NCBI RefSeq assembly: GCF_963662805.1
Contig: NZ_OY759868.1
Span: 231,234 to 295,233 of the forward strand
Direction: 5' to 3'
Length of the DNA stretch: 64,000 nucleotides
DNA from: an uncultured Cohaesibacter sp.
GTDB taxonomy: Bacteria; Pseudomonadota; Alphaproteobacteria; Rhizobiales; Cohaesibacteraceae
Both the position numbers and the translations under genes were made by a program. The notes under the pieces are model-generated. The model searched no databases, was not told the DNA's origin, and was given only the letters and a program-made list of their open reading frames with translations. Positions 54,853-64,000 of this stretch are shown here, piece by piece; the stretch's first letter is position 1, and every line of letters starts with the position of its first letter.

Positions 54853-55767
54853 ATGAGACTGAGCCCGAAACGGATCCTCGATTTTCTCGCCATCGTGCGC
54901 CATGGTTCCTTCAGTGCGGCTGCCGAAGCGACCCGGATTTCACAGCCTGGCCTGTCCCAGAGCATTGCCCAACTTGAGCACGCGCTCGGCGCCCGCATCC
55001 TCGAACGAGATCGCATGGGCGCCCGCCCAACCGCACTGGGATCGGCCTTGCAATACCACGCAGAATCCCTCGAAGCCCTCCTCGAGCGCACATCCGAAGA
55101 CATGGATCTGCGCATCAAAGGCCTCGAAGGTCACCTCGCCATCGGTATCACACCCATCGCCTCCACCAGCATCGTGCCCGAAGCCCTCTCAGCCCTGCTC
55201 GATGAAACGCCCGACGTCACCGTCTCGGTCACGGACGGGCTGGATGATGTCATCCTCGACATGCTGCGATCCCTGCGCCTCGATATCGTCGTTTGCCGCC
55301 TGAACTCGCAAAATTGGGGCGAAGATCTCGCCGCAGAGCCCCTGTTCAATGCAGACTGGGCGGTGATCGTGCGCCCCGGCCATCCTCTGGCCGAAGAAAA
55401 GGAACTCTCGCTCAAGGACCTCTACGACGAACACTGGGTTCTTCCTGCCGAGGGCAGCGCCTTCCGCCTTCAGATGGAACTCGCCTTCCGCAACGCCAAT
55501 CTCGCATGGCCACAGACGAGCATCAGCACCAACTCCATTCTCGCGATCAAATATTTCATCATGAACACCAGTTATGTGACCGTGATGTCACCCCAGCTGG
55601 TCGCAGTGGAATGCGCGGCGGGACGCCTCAAGGCAATTCCCTTGTCAGATATCGATCCGCTTGGTCCGGTGGGAATGATCTGGCGCCGCGATCAGGACCT
55701 TTCGCCCATCGCGGCGCGCTTTGCTCGTACCTTGCGCTTCACGGCAGCCGGCTATTCCCAGCTCTAA
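54853..55767 (+). CDS. LysR family transcriptional regulator
   Basis: 304 residues from the ATG at 54853 with GGGAG upstream; the longer frame back to 54655 overlaps the GST promoter region. N-terminal winged HTH FLAIVRHGSFSAAAEATRISQPGLSQSIAQLEHALGARILERD, then a type 2 periplasmic-binding-like effector domain. It lies next to the catabolic/TRAP operon, facing it tail to tail, and may control that operon or the divergent GST gene. Confidence 0.9.
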   Translation: MRLSPKRILDFLAIVRHGSFSAAAEATRISQPGLSQSIAQLEHALGARILERDRMGARPTALGSALQYHAESLEALLERTSEDMDLRIKGLEGHLAIGITPIASTSIVPEALSALLDETPDVTVSVTDGLDDVILDMLRSLRLDIVVCRLNSQNWGEDLAAEPLFNADWAVIVRPGHPLAEEKELSLKDLYDEHWVLPAEGSAFRLQMELAFRNANLAWPQTSISTNSILAIKYFIMNTSYVTVMSPQLVAVECAAGRLKAIPLSDIDPLGPVGMIWRRDQDLSPIAARFARTLRFTAAGYSQL

Positions 55768-55781
55768 GCGCCTCGCAGTCC

Positions 55782-57086
55782 TCAGCCAAACAGCAGCCTT
55801 GGCAGGAACAGGGCGAGGTCGGGGAATGCCAGCAGTATGCCGATCAGCACCAGAGGTGCAATCAGGAACGGCAGCGTCCCGGTGTAGATGGCAAGGATCG
55901 GGGTGTTGGGCAGTTGCGCCTGAATGACGAAGAGGTTCATCCCGACGGGCGGATTGATCAGACCCATTTCGACAACGATCACGACGATCACCCCGAACCA
56001 GACCGGATCGAACCCGCTGGCAACAACCACCGGCAGGAACACCGGCACCGTGATCAGAACCAGACCAATCCCTTCAAGGAAACAGCCAAGGATCACATAG
56101 GCCAGCACCAGCGTCAGCATCAGACCGAGCGGGCCCATGCCAACCGACTGAATCCACTCGATGAGTGCATCCGGAAGCCGAGCTTGCACCACGAAGTAGG
56201 AGAAGACATAGGCCCCCAGAATGATCATGAACAGCATCGCCGTTGTCCGCAGTGTCGCGAGAATGCTGCTGATCAGTTTCTTGTAGTCGAGCCCACCGGT
56301 AGCAAAGCCAATGACGATGGCGAGAAAGGCACCGATGGCAGCGGCTTCCGTCGGGCTGAAGAAGCCCGCATAGATGCCGCCGACTGACGCACCGAACAAC
56401 AAAGCAAATTCCCAGATCCCCAAGATCTGACGAAAGCGCTCGGAACGGCTCAGAGCCGGGTTCTCCGGTGCAAAGGAGGGAAAAATCTTCACCAGCACAG
56501 TGACGACGAGCATGTAAAGCACGGTCAGAACGATACCCGGCAGCAGACCTGCCGCAAAGAGACGCGAGACAGACTCCTGCGCGATCACCGCATAGATCAC
56601 CAGAATGAGCGAGGGAGGAATGAGAATGCCGAGGGTACCACCTGCTGCAACAGAGCCGGTAGCAAGCCGGTCGTCATAGCCATGATCCTGCATTTCAGGG
56701 ACGCAGATGCGGGTCATGGTTGCTGCCGAGGCCACTGAGGAGCCGCACACCGCACCGAAACCGGCGTTGGCGCCAATCGTGGCATAGGCGAGAGCTCCCT
56801 TCATGCGCCCGAACACGGCACGCGCTCCGGTAAAGAGCCTTGAGGACATGCCGCTCGCCGAAGCAACCTCGCCCATCAGGACAAACAGGGGCACGACGGA
56901 CAGAGAATAGCCACCGGCGATGTTGAAAGGGGTCGACCCCAGAATTGTCGCCGCCCGTGCCCAGCCTTCGATGCCGACATAGCCGAAAAAGCCAACGAAG
57001 ATCAGACTGATACCAACCGGAATGCGCAAGAAAATAAGGACGACAAGCGCTACGATCCCGAGGATGCCTGCAAGTTGCGGGGTCAT
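55782..57086 (-). CDS. dctM: TRAP transporter large permease (DctM)
   Basis: 434 residues, about twelve membrane segments. Family motifs: RIPVGISLIFVGFFGY, SSVASAATMTRICVPEMQDHGYD, AAGGTLGILIPPSLILVIYAV and FFSPTEAAAIGAFLAIVIGF. Forms the Na+-coupled transport channel with DctQ. Four-base overlap with dctQ. Confidence 0.94.
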   Translation of the reverse strand: MTPQLAGILGIVALVVLIFLRIPVGISLIFVGFFGYVGIEGWARAATILGSTPFNIAGGYSLSVVPLFVLMGEVASASGMSSRLFTGARAVFGRMKGALAYATIGANAGFGAVCGSSVASAATMTRICVPEMQDHGYDDRLATGSVAAGGTLGILIPPSLILVIYAVIAQESVSRLFAAGLLPGIVLTVLYMLVVTVLVKIFPSFAPENPALSRSERFRQILGIWEFALLFGASVGGIYAGFFSPTEAAAIGAFLAIVIGFATGGLDYKKLISSILATLRTTAMLFMIILGAYVFSYFVVQARLPDALIEWIQSVGMGPLGLMLTLVLAYVILGCFLEGIGLVLITVPVFLPVVVASGFDPVWFGVIVVIVVEMGLINPPVGMNLFVIQAQLPNTPILAIYTGTLPFLIAPLVLIGILLAFPDLALFLPRLLFG

Positions 57087-57580
57087 TGGTCTTCTTCCCT
57101 TTCAGTATCCTGGGCTTTTTGGTTCGCTTGCGAGAGAATCGCAGCCACTGCCGAGAGAACGATGCCGAATATCATCGGGATCCAGAGCGGCCAGATTGGG
57201 ATACCCAGCTCCTGCTTCTGCTCACCAAATCGATAATAGTCGTAAGCTGGTTGAATCATCTGCCATGCGAGGATCAGCAGACTTGAAACGGTGACAAGCA
57301 GCGCAATGCGCTTGATCCAGGTAAGAACCCGCTCGGACACAAAGAAGTCGATGATGTCGACGAGGATATGCTTGTCGCGAAGGAATGTGGTCGGAAAGGA
57401 GAGGAACACCACTGCAACCAGCGTGCATTCGACCAGATCATATGTGCCGATGATGGGGGACTGGAAGGCGTTGGCCATGAAAACGTCAACCACCGTCGCC
57501 ATCATCATGATCCCCAACGCGACCGCCGCCAGAACCGAACAAGCAGAGATGATGAAATTAATTGATTTCCGGATTGTCAT
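57083..57580 (-). CDS. dctQ: TRAP transporter small permease (DctQ)
   Basis: 165 residues from the ATG at 57580 (GGAG upstream). Four membrane segments and the conserved segment VVDVFMANAFQSPIIGTYDLVECTL and FLRDKHILVD. Partner of DctM. Overlaps dctM by four bases and follows dctP by 72 bp. Confidence 0.92.
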   Translation of the reverse strand: MTIRKSINFIISACSVLAAVALGIMMMATVVDVFMANAFQSPIIGTYDLVECTLVAVVFLSFPTTFLRDKHILVDIIDFFVSERVLTWIKRIALLVTVSSLLILAWQMIQPAYDYYRFGEQKQELGIPIWPLWIPMIFGIVLSAVAAILSQANQKAQDTEREEDQ

Positions 57581-57651
57581 GTCTATCTCCACCCGGCCCG
57601 TCGCGCCGCCCATTCCACCGGGCGGCGCAAGGCCATTGTTTATTGGACCGC

Positions 57652-58674
57652 TTATTTGGTCAGAGCATCATAGAACTCGTGAGCGTGCTTGCCATCGCTT
57701 TCGATCGAGGAAAGATACTCTTCGATCACGCCCTTGGATGCTTCGCGCATTTCTGCGAGCATCGCATCGCTGAAGTCAACGATTTCAACACCGCTCTTTT
57801 TAAGATGCTCGACACCGGTAACTTCACCCTGATCGATGATCTTGCCGATACGCGCAGCGGTTTCTGCACCGGATGTTTCGTCAATGGCTTTCTTCAGATT
57901 ATCGGGCAGCTTGTCATAGGCGTCCTTGTTCATGATCCAGACAAAGCTCGCTGCGCTGATGCCCGGCTGATGGGAATATTTGGCAACCGTGTCGAGCTGA
58001 TAGCTCTGGGCCCCTTCGTATGGCAGCATTGCGCCATCAATCGTGCCCTTGTTCATGCCATCAACGATCTCGCCCGGAGCCACGGAAACCGGTGTTGCAC
58101 CGAAGGCCTTCAGGGATTCGGAGAACAAACGACCGGCATAGCGGATGCGCAAGCCTTTGAAGTCTTCCAGTTTTTCGAGTTTCTTGTCGCCGATATGGAA
58201 CTTCAGCGGCGGCATCATGACAACCTCAAGCAGCTTCACGTCAGCCATTTCTTCCTGCATGAACTGCGGAGCCAGCTCGGTCATCAACTTGGAGGTTTCT
58301 TCGCTCGACTTGCCAACGAACGGCAGGTTTGACACCTCGGTCATCGGGAAGCGCCCCGGGGTCATGCCTGTGAGGGCAATACCGATATCAGCCACACCGG
58401 TGCGCACCAGATCGAACTGGCGCGGCGGAGGACCCATTTGTCCCGAAGGAAAGATGCTCAGTTTCAGCTCGCCACCGGTTTTTTCCTGAAGCTCCTTGGA
58501 CCAGGCTTCAAGCTCATGGGTGAAGAGGTGATTGGGTGGAAGAAAGAGAGTAGCCTTCAATTCGACTGCTTCGGCTGCGGTGATCGAGCCGGTCAGGGCG
58601 CTTGCAGACAGTGCGAAAATGGCACCCGCCGCCATCAGCCCCATGCGAGCCTTCATGCTTTTGATGAGTTTCAT
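57652..58674 (-). CDS. dctP: TRAP transporter substrate-binding protein (DctP)
   Basis: 340 residues with a signal peptide (AAGAIFALSASALTGSITAAEA). DctP family motifs: LPPNHLFTHELEAWSKELQEKTGGELKL, FPSGQMG, FEDFKGLRIRYAGRLFSESLKAFGATPVSV. The usual Arg that binds a substrate carboxylate is in GLRIRYAGR. With the enzymes upstream it should capture a carboxylated or CoA-activatable compound. Substrate unknown. Confidence 0.93.
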   Translation of the reverse strand: MKLIKSMKARMGLMAAGAIFALSASALTGSITAAEAVELKATLFLPPNHLFTHELEAWSKELQEKTGGELKLSIFPSGQMGPPPRQFDLVRTGVADIGIALTGMTPGRFPMTEVSNLPFVGKSSEETSKLMTELAPQFMQEEMADVKLLEVVMMPPLKFHIGDKKLEKLEDFKGLRIRYAGRLFSESLKAFGATPVSVAPGEIVDGMNKGTIDGAMLPYEGAQSYQLDTVAKYSHQPGISAASFVWIMNKDAYDKLPDNLKKAIDETSGAETAARIGKIIDQGEVTGVEHLKKSGVEIVDFSDAMLAEMREASKGVIEEYLSSIESDGKHAHEFYDALTK

Positions 58675-58752
58675 AGTTACCTCCCAGTAGACAGTTTGAA
58701 CTCAAGATCGAAACGAGAAAACCTGTTGTGGTTCCAAAGCTCCGATTGATCG

Positions 58753-59526
58753 CTAAGACTTTGCCTTGCCGAGAAATGCCTCCATTCTTTCGGTTTTCTC
58801 GGCGGTATCGAACATCAGTTGGAATGCCTTCATTTCCTCTCGCAAGCCCACATCAAGCGGGGCATTCATGCTTTCAATTACGAGAGCCTTTATTTGTTTG
58901 GCGCCGACGGGTGGCATGGATGCGATCGCCTTAGCCATTGCCACAGCTTCGTCGAGCACACATTGATCCTTCACCACATCACTGACCAAAAGCATCGCCT
59001 TGGCCTCTTCGGCAGTAAAACTCTTGCCCGTCAGCAAAAACTTCATGGCATTTGTCTTGCCGACGGCTCGGATGAGGCGCTGGGTAGCGCCTCCGCCAGG
59101 AATGATGCCAATCCGGATTTCCGGCTGGCTAAAGCGCGCACTTTCCCCTGCGATCAGAATGTCCGCATGCATGGCAAGTTCGCACCCGCCACCGATGGCA
59201 TAACCATTGATGGCAGCGATCAGAGGCTTTGGAAAATCGGCAATCGCACGCCACAGACGCAACTGGTCGCGTTCCATCACCTCGATCGGTGTTGCATGAA
59301 CATATTCAGAGAGATCAGCACCGGCACAGAAGGCCTTCTCGTCACCGGTGATGACAACACAGCGAACCGCGTCATCGCTTGCCAGATCCGTGAAAGTCGC
59401 TGCCAGAGCACGCCGCAGCTCGAGATTGAGAGCGTTGCGCACTGAAGGGCGGTTCAATCGGACAACCACAACACCGTCCGACTGACGCTCAACAAGGAGC
59501 ACCGGATTTTGATCTTTCGTGCTCAT
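58753..59526 (-). CDS. Enoyl-CoA hydratase/isomerase family protein
   Basis: 257 residues. Crotonase fold with the oxyanion-hole segments AFCAGADLSEYVHA and AINGYAIGGGCELAMHADILIAGE, and RIGIIPGGGATQRLIRAVG. The catalytic Glu positions look like a hydratase (GGGATQ with IGIIPG). Its ATG at 59526 directly follows the stop of the previous crotonase gene. Probably hydrates a 2-enoyl-CoA intermediate of the operon's substrate. Confidence 0.92.
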   Translation of the reverse strand: MSTKDQNPVLLVERQSDGVVVVRLNRPSVRNALNLELRRALAATFTDLASDDAVRCVVITGDEKAFCAGADLSEYVHATPIEVMERDQLRLWRAIADFPKPLIAAINGYAIGGGCELAMHADILIAGESARFSQPEIRIGIIPGGGATQRLIRAVGKTNAMKFLLTGKSFTAEEAKAMLLVSDVVKDQCVLDEAVAMAKAIASMPPVGAKQIKALVIESMNAPLDVGLREEMKAFQLMFDTAEKTERMEAFLGKAKS

Positions 59527-60336
59527 TTAGCAACCCTTGAATATTGGTGCGCGTTTTTCGATGATCGCAGCAACGGCCTCGGTGTGATCCTCGGTCGTGT
59601 GGGCTAGGGCCTGATAGGCCGCGGCCATGTTGAGGATGCTGTCGAGGGATGCAGCCTGCGCTTCCCGCAATAGACGCTTATTCCAGCGAAGCACCTGCGG
59701 CGGGTTCTGAGCGATCTTCTCGGCCAGCTTCATCGCCTCGGCCATCAGATCATCCGGAGCCACGACGCGACTGACCAACCCCATCGCCAAGGCCTCCGAA
59801 GCATCGACCATGGCACCCGTCAGGGCCATTTCAGCCGCTTTCGAAACACCGACAATACGCGGCAGGAACCAGGCTCCGCCATCCCCCGAAACGATCCCGA
59901 CCTTGACGAAGCTTTCGGCAAAGACGGCCCGTTCGGACGCAATGCGCATGTCACACATGCAGGCAAGGTCGCACCCGGCTCCGATGGCCGGTCCGTTGAC
60001 CGCCGCGATCAACGGCACGTCGAGGCGATTGAGCGCGCGGGGAATGCGCTGAATGCCGGTGCGATATTGTTCGATGATCTGGTTTGGCGTGCCACCGAAC
60101 ATGCCCTGTCTGTCCTGCATTTCATGCACATTGCCACCTGAACTGAACGCAAGCCCCGCACCGGTCAGAATCGCCGCCCGAATATGGAGATCGGCGTTGG
60201 CTTCAGTGACCATGTCTTCGAAGCTTTGGAAAAAGCTTTCTCCGAACAGGGCATTGCGCGTTGCAGGTTCATCTACCGTCAAGACCATGACATGGCCTTG
60301 ACGTTCGATGGTCAGTTTGGCGGAGCCGGAAGACAT
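59527..60336 (-). CDS. Enoyl-CoA hydratase/isomerase family protein
   Basis: 269 residues. Crotonase fold with AFSSGGNVHEMQ, AAVNGPAIGAGCDLACMCDMRIASE and KVGIVSGDGGAWFLPRIVG. The GDGG block with Asp where classical hydratases have Glu is typical of a different specificity (isomerase or hydrolase-like). Starts four bases after the SDR stop and is only about a third identical by eye to the second crotonase, so the two likely catalyse different steps. Confidence 0.9.
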   Translation of the reverse strand: MSSGSAKLTIERQGHVMVLTVDEPATRNALFGESFFQSFEDMVTEANADLHIRAAILTGAGLAFSSGGNVHEMQDRQGMFGGTPNQIIEQYRTGIQRIPRALNRLDVPLIAAVNGPAIGAGCDLACMCDMRIASERAVFAESFVKVGIVSGDGGAWFLPRIVGVSKAAEMALTGAMVDASEALAMGLVSRVVAPDDLMAEAMKLAEKIAQNPPQVLRWNKRLLREAQAASLDSILNMAAAYQALAHTTEDHTEAVAAIIEKRAPIFKGC

Positions 60337-60340
60337 GACA

Positions 60341-61111
60341 CTATGCTCCGACCATGGCGAGACCGCCGTTGCAGAGCAGGAACTGGCCGGTCATGTGCCG
60401 GGATTCGTCGGCAGCGAGGAACAGGGTCGGGCCGACCATGTCTTCAGGCGTGGCAATCCGGGCCAGCGGGGTCTGTTTGAGGATTTCCTCGCGACGGCCA
60501 TTCTTCCAGTCGTGGCGGTTTTTCAGCGCTTCGGTTTCCATGAAGGCTGCACCGAGGGTGTTGACGCGCACGCTTGGTGCCAGAGCACGGGCGTAGGATT
60601 TCGTCAAACCGATCACCGCATATTTCGCAGCGGCATATTGCGGAGCGCGCGGGCTGCCTGCAATCACGACCTGCGAACCGATATTGACGATGTTGCCGCC
60701 CGGTCCTTCGATCATGCGAATGCCGATCTCGTGGATCATGTACATCGTGCCTTTGATGTCCACATCAAGCGTATGGTCGATGACCTTCTGGTCGAACTCG
60801 CGCCAGGACGTCTGATCGAGAGCCATGTCGCCCACATTGTTGACGAGCACGTCGATATGACCAAATTCGTCAAAGACCTTTTTGGCGGCGGCCTGCACCT
60901 GCTCAAGGCTGGCGATATTGGCCTGAACCGTCATGGCCTTGCGGCCCATGGCTTCAATGGATGCAGCCACTTCATCGGCACCGGCAGAGGAGGAATTGTA
61001 GTGAACGGCAACATCCGCTCCCTCTTCTGCAAACGCCTTGGCGAGTACGGCACCAAAACCGCGTCCTGCACCGGTTACGAGCACTTTCTTGTTTTCAAAA
61101 CGGGGTCCCAT
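60341..61111 (-). CDS. SDR family oxidoreductase
   Basis: 256 residues from the ATG at 61111 (AGGGAGG upstream). Classical short-chain dehydrogenase: cofactor loop VLVTGAGRGFGAVLAKAF, LVNNVGD, catalytic Ser in NIVNIGSQ, and YAAAK with Tyr and Lys. VHYNSS after the second strand suggests NADP(H). Likely a 3-hydroxyacyl-CoA or alcohol dehydrogenase step between the hydratases and the HMGL enzyme. Confidence 0.93.
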   Translation of the reverse strand: MGPRFENKKVLVTGAGRGFGAVLAKAFAEEGADVAVHYNSSSAGADEVAASIEAMGRKAMTVQANIASLEQVQAAAKKVFDEFGHIDVLVNNVGDMALDQTSWREFDQKVIDHTLDVDIKGTMYMIHEIGIRMIEGPGGNIVNIGSQVVIAGSPRAPQYAAAKYAVIGLTKSYARALAPSVRVNTLGAAFMETEALKNRHDWKNGRREEILKQTPLARIATPEDMVGPTLFLAADESRHMTGQFLLCNGGLAMVGA

Positions 61112-61160
61112 GGCGATGCCTCCCTTTGCTTCTTCGTGTTTCACCCGGAGTGGCGCGGCT

Positions 61161-62345
61161 TCAAGCCACCGCGCCAACAAGTCCTTTAAATTCTTCGTCG
61201 GTCAGAAGCCGACGGTTGCTGATCGCGAGCGCCTTCACTTTTTCCAAAAGATCCGGCAAAGCATCCTCGGACACCTCGAGACCAAGCTCCTTGGCCTTGA
61301 TACTGAGGGACGCAACACCGCTCTTCTTGCCCAGAACGACACCGCGCGGGGTGTTGAGGATCTCGGAAGAATAGGGCTCGACCGCTTCGGGGATATGGAA
61401 CTGGGCGGCAACGGCTCCGGTTTCGCGAATGAAGAGGTTTTCCCCGACAACGCTTTTCCATGGTTCCAGCTGATAGCCAGCGATTTCCCGAACGCGATAG
61501 GATGCGGGGCGGATCTTGTCGAAATTGATGCCCGTCGTCGCGCCATAGAGCAGCTCGAGTGTCAGGGCGATTTCGGGCAAGTTGGCGTTACCGGCGCGCT
61601 CGCCGATCCCGTCGATGGTTCCGTGAACCCAGGACGCTCCCGCGTTCGCGGCCGCAATGGCACAGGCGGTCCCCAGACCAAAATCATTGTGGCCGTGATA
61701 GTGCAGGGCCGCATCTTCCCCAAGCCAGGACTTAGCTTTTGAGATGAGGAAGCTGACGGCTTCGGGCGTCGAAATCGCGAGGGTATCAACCACCACGAAT
61801 TCCTTGGCACCGGCGTCCTGGGCTGTCTTGTAAACCTGCTCGAAGAAACCGAGATCGGCGCGGGTTGAATCAACGCCGAAGAAGGCAACATAGATGCCCG
61901 CATCAACGGCGGTCTTGATCGCGGTGCTGATGCGGTCGAGCATCTTTTCGCGCGACACACCAAGCGCCTTGAGCTTGAGATCCGAAATCGGGGATTCGAT
62001 CACGCTGTATTTCATACCAAGATCGGCAACCGCTTCGATGTCCGCAGCCATCGCCCGGGCAAAGCCCCAGATCTCGGCATTGAGGCCGGCATCCATGATC
62101 ATCTTGATGGCACGACGGTCATCTTCCGAGACCCGCGGGAAACCCGCTTCGATGCGCTGAAAGCCGATGCTGTCGACCAGCTTGGCAATTTCCAGTTTGC
62201 TGTCAGGGTCAAAAATGACCCCGACGGATTGCTCACCATCACGCAGAGTGGTGTCGTAGAATTTGAGGCTGGGGGTCGGTTTCCCTGCGAGAGCCTTCTC
62301 GTTGAGGGTCCCGGTCCAGACCTTGCTGCGATCGATATCAGACAT
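61161..62345 (-). CDS. HMGL-like enzyme (homocitrate/isopropylmalate synthase superfamily)
   Basis: 394 residues from the ATG at 62345. DRE-TIM metallolyase signatures: LKFYDTTLRDGEQSVGVIF, and HYHGHNDFGLGTACAIAAANAGASWVHGTIDGIGERAGNANLPEIAL. The barrel is followed by a ~110-residue domain that lacks an obvious LeuA regulatory domain, as in NifV-type homocitrate synthases. Member reactions are Claisen condensations of acetyl-CoA with 2-oxo acids or the reverse cleavages. In this operon a catabolic lyase or synthase is likely. Its start overlaps the FAH stop by eight bases. Confidence 0.85.
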   Translation of the reverse strand: MSDIDRSKVWTGTLNEKALAGKPTPSLKFYDTTLRDGEQSVGVIFDPDSKLEIAKLVDSIGFQRIEAGFPRVSEDDRRAIKMIMDAGLNAEIWGFARAMAADIEAVADLGMKYSVIESPISDLKLKALGVSREKMLDRISTAIKTAVDAGIYVAFFGVDSTRADLGFFEQVYKTAQDAGAKEFVVVDTLAISTPEAVSFLISKAKSWLGEDAALHYHGHNDFGLGTACAIAAANAGASWVHGTIDGIGERAGNANLPEIALTLELLYGATTGINFDKIRPASYRVREIAGYQLEPWKSVVGENLFIRETGAVAAQFHIPEAVEPYSSEILNTPRGVVLGKKSGVASLSIKAKELGLEVSEDALPDLLEKVKALAISNRRLLTDEEFKGLVGAVA

Positions 62346-63244
62346 GGTCGAAGGTCCGGTATTCAGGAGCATCAACCCCGTAGGCTTCTTTCCAGGAGAT
62401 CACCTTGTTGCGCAGGATGCCGATGCCTTCGATTTCCGCTTCCATCACGTCACCGGGTTTCAGATACCATGCAGCCGGATCAGCACTGAAGGCAGCCACA
62501 CCGGAGACCGTGCCGGTGGTGATGATGTCGCCCGCCGAATAGCCAAGAGCCGAGAATTTCGAGATCAGCTGCGGCAGCGTCACGGACATGTGGCTCGAAT
62601 TGGAAATCTGACGTTTCTCGCCATTGACGCGCAATTCGAGATTCAGATTGTAGGGATCGGCGATTTCGTCCGGGGTGACGATACACGGCCCGAGCGGGCA
62701 GAAGGTATCGATGGATTTGGAGAAGCAGAAGTTGGCGCTTTCCATCTCCCGGCGCTGAATGTCGCGAGCGGTGATGTCATTGAAAATCACATAGCCACCG
62801 ATATAGCTTTCGGCTTCATCGACGCTGAAATGCTTACCAGCCTTGCCTATGACCACGGAGAGTTCCAGCTCATAGTCAAGCTCTTTGGTCAGATGCTCGG
62901 GGTAGACCACCGGATCTTCCGGGTTGGTGATCGCATCGACATTCTGGAAGAAGACGATCCATGGCTTGATGGCATGGCCCCAGTTGGCGCGGTCGCCTTC
63001 ATGGGCATGTTCGGCATAGTTACCAGCGGTGTGGAAGAATTTCTTCGGACGGATCGGAGCCAACAGCTTGGCTGAAGAAAGCGGGAACCGCGAAGAGGGT
63101 CAGGCGCTCGGCAGCAACCTTCTGCGCCGGGCCTTCCAGGTCGAACAGGCTGCGCATGTCGGGCACATCGATCACGGTGACATCATCACCTTCCCATGAA
63201 CCGACCAGCTGTGCTCCGTCCTTTTCTACTGTTACAAGTCTCAT
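62338..63244 (-). pseudogene. Fumarylacetoacetate hydrolase family protein, frameshifted
   Basis: Starts at the ATG at 63244 (RLVTVEKDGAQLVGSWEGDDV...), reads to about TLFAVP, and then changes frame. Deleting one base from the CCC (plus-strand GGG 63083-63085) joins it to PLSSAKLLAPIRPKKFFHTAGNYAEHAHEG and the complete FAH domain. That domain has the metal-binding ELDYELELSVVIG, VFNDITARDIQRREM and TGTVSGVAAFS. The reconstructed ~300-residue protein is full length. First gene of the catabolic operon. FAH enzymes hydrolyse C-C bonds of beta-diketo acids or isomerise/decarboxylate them. Confidence 0.82.
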
Positions 63245-63692
63245 GTCTCTGACAACTCCCTCGATATTCAAAGGATTTCGCGGCCAGAGAGATATTAGCT
63301 TCTCCCAAATCGACCGCTCGATCCACTCATGATGGCTCAAGCCGCAAAGGCTTCATTCGTTGTCTGGGAGACTAGGGGAATTGGATTTATTTGAATAATA
63401 ATATATTTTGGGTTTAGCATAATTGAGACTTATGGTTGCGCATCCAATTGCGTCCAAACCTCAATCACCAGCAAGCGCGACCTACGCGCCTCTACTTAGA
63501 TAAAAGCGACAAAACCACCACCAAACACCAAACTGGCTGATTGGCATAAGAAATCATTATATTACCGGGAGATGAGTGGCATCACGCGCGACACTTTCGC
63601 AAAACCGAAAGCGCGCGTCACAATCGGGCCAAACAACAGACCAGACGAGCCACTGCCAGCACAGCAGTTCCAACAGACAGAGGAGAAAGGGT
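63245..63692. other. Promoter region of the catabolic operon
   Basis: About 450 bp without a gene. A strongly AT-rich stretch at 63385-63425 is the likely promoter of the minus-strand operon; regulator sites were not recognised. Confidence 0.4.
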
Positions 63693-63769
63693 TGGTAGGA
63701 CCGGAGGGACTTGAACCCCCAACCAGACCGTTATGAGCGGTCGGCTCTAACCAATTGAGCTACGGTCCC
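63693..63769 (-). tRNA. tRNA with CAT anticodon (Ile2 or Met)
   Basis: 77 nt with encoded CCA. Acceptor GGGACCG pairs with CGGTCCT. D-arm AGCTCAATTGGTTAGAGC, anticodon loop CTCATAA (CAT), T-arm GGGGGTTCAAGTCCCTC. The sequence around the anticodon stem (GACCG/CGGTC) favours tRNA-Ile2, whose C34 is modified to lysidine, but elongator Met cannot be excluded by eye. No integration scar is seen beside it. Confidence 0.9.
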
Positions 63770-64000
63770 GCACCGGGCATGCACCTGGCGATCAGGGTCT
63801 TGCTGACAAGACACATCCGCCCGCCAGATTTGTCTCAGGCTGAACGGAAGTGCAAATGACCTATACTGAATTGCGCTGACAGGCAAGCCCCACACCAATG
63901 GCCGGTGGATAGTCTCCACTCCACAGCTTCAGGGCGGTATAAGCGAGAAAACACATCCCCCTCCCTCAAACCGCCACAAAGCATCGCAATGTCAGAAGAT
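63770..64000. other. Sequence to the window end
   Basis: No gene, repeat or strong hairpin recognised in these 231 bases. Confidence 0.3.

Noticed and set aside
63693..63769. CAT-anticodon tRNA as a second integration site
   Set aside because: No duplicated tRNA end and no integrase nearby; flanking genes look like core genome.

Overview
The window reads as chromosome of an alphaproteobacterium, most likely a marine-type member of the Hyphomicrobiales (Rhizobiales). Evidence is the CpdR cell-cycle regulator, a DUF2336 protein, a DctPQM TRAP transporter, a bufferin-type copper operon, TrmO, EttA and a DUF459 SGNH protein, all in the GC-rich coding style of that group. The genus is an inference.

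The first ~19.4 kb is accessory DNA next to a tRNA-Val(GAC) gene. The left block (1-10042) looks like an integrative mobilizable element. It has a three-gene operon (DUF262 protein, DUF3696-type ATPase, and a third gene cut by the window edge and apparently frameshifted), a region with paired GTCATGAC boxes, a membrane protein, a MobV-like relaxase with a hairpin where an oriT would be expected, two unknown small genes, and an excisionase/tyrosine-integrase pair. The second block (10043-19492) is delimited by a 55-bp direct repeat of the tRNA-Val 3' end. It carries its own integrase, an IS110-family transposase, a 1275-aa STAND NTPase with an N-terminal PD-(D/E)XK-like region (Avs-like candidate defence protein), and an AT-rich gene for a divergent family-A-polymerase-like protein. 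The first integrase ends just before the internal att copy, so the two elements probably sit in tandem at the same tRNA.

From 19.5 kb onward the window is ordinary core genome: cpdR, an N-formylglutamate amidohydrolase, a candidate trans-acting sRNA, a bufA-bufB-bufC-DoxX operon, threonine aldolase, Hsp20, a lysophospholipase, a HisN-type phosphatase, cell-envelope enzymes, galU, trmO, pirin, ettA, a DEAD-box helicase, a PAS-GGDEF diguanylate cyclase and ung. At 45.6-53.8 kb a TetR regulator with a 26-bp perfect palindrome in front of it heads seven tightly packed genes for two adaptor/ATPase/permease exporters. At 53.8-63.2 kb lie a GST, a LysR regulator and an eight-gene catabolic operon (FAH, HMGL-like aldolase/synthase, SDR, two enoyl-CoA hydratases, TRAP DctP-DctQ-DctM). 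A CAT-anticodon tRNA closes the window.

Three genes (window-edge third gene, DoxX, FAH) are each broken by what look like extra single bases in short homopolymer runs. Either these are young pseudogenes or the sequence carries indel errors. Coordinates use the start codon preferred from Shine-Dalgarno position and family N-termini, stated where it differs from the longest open frame.
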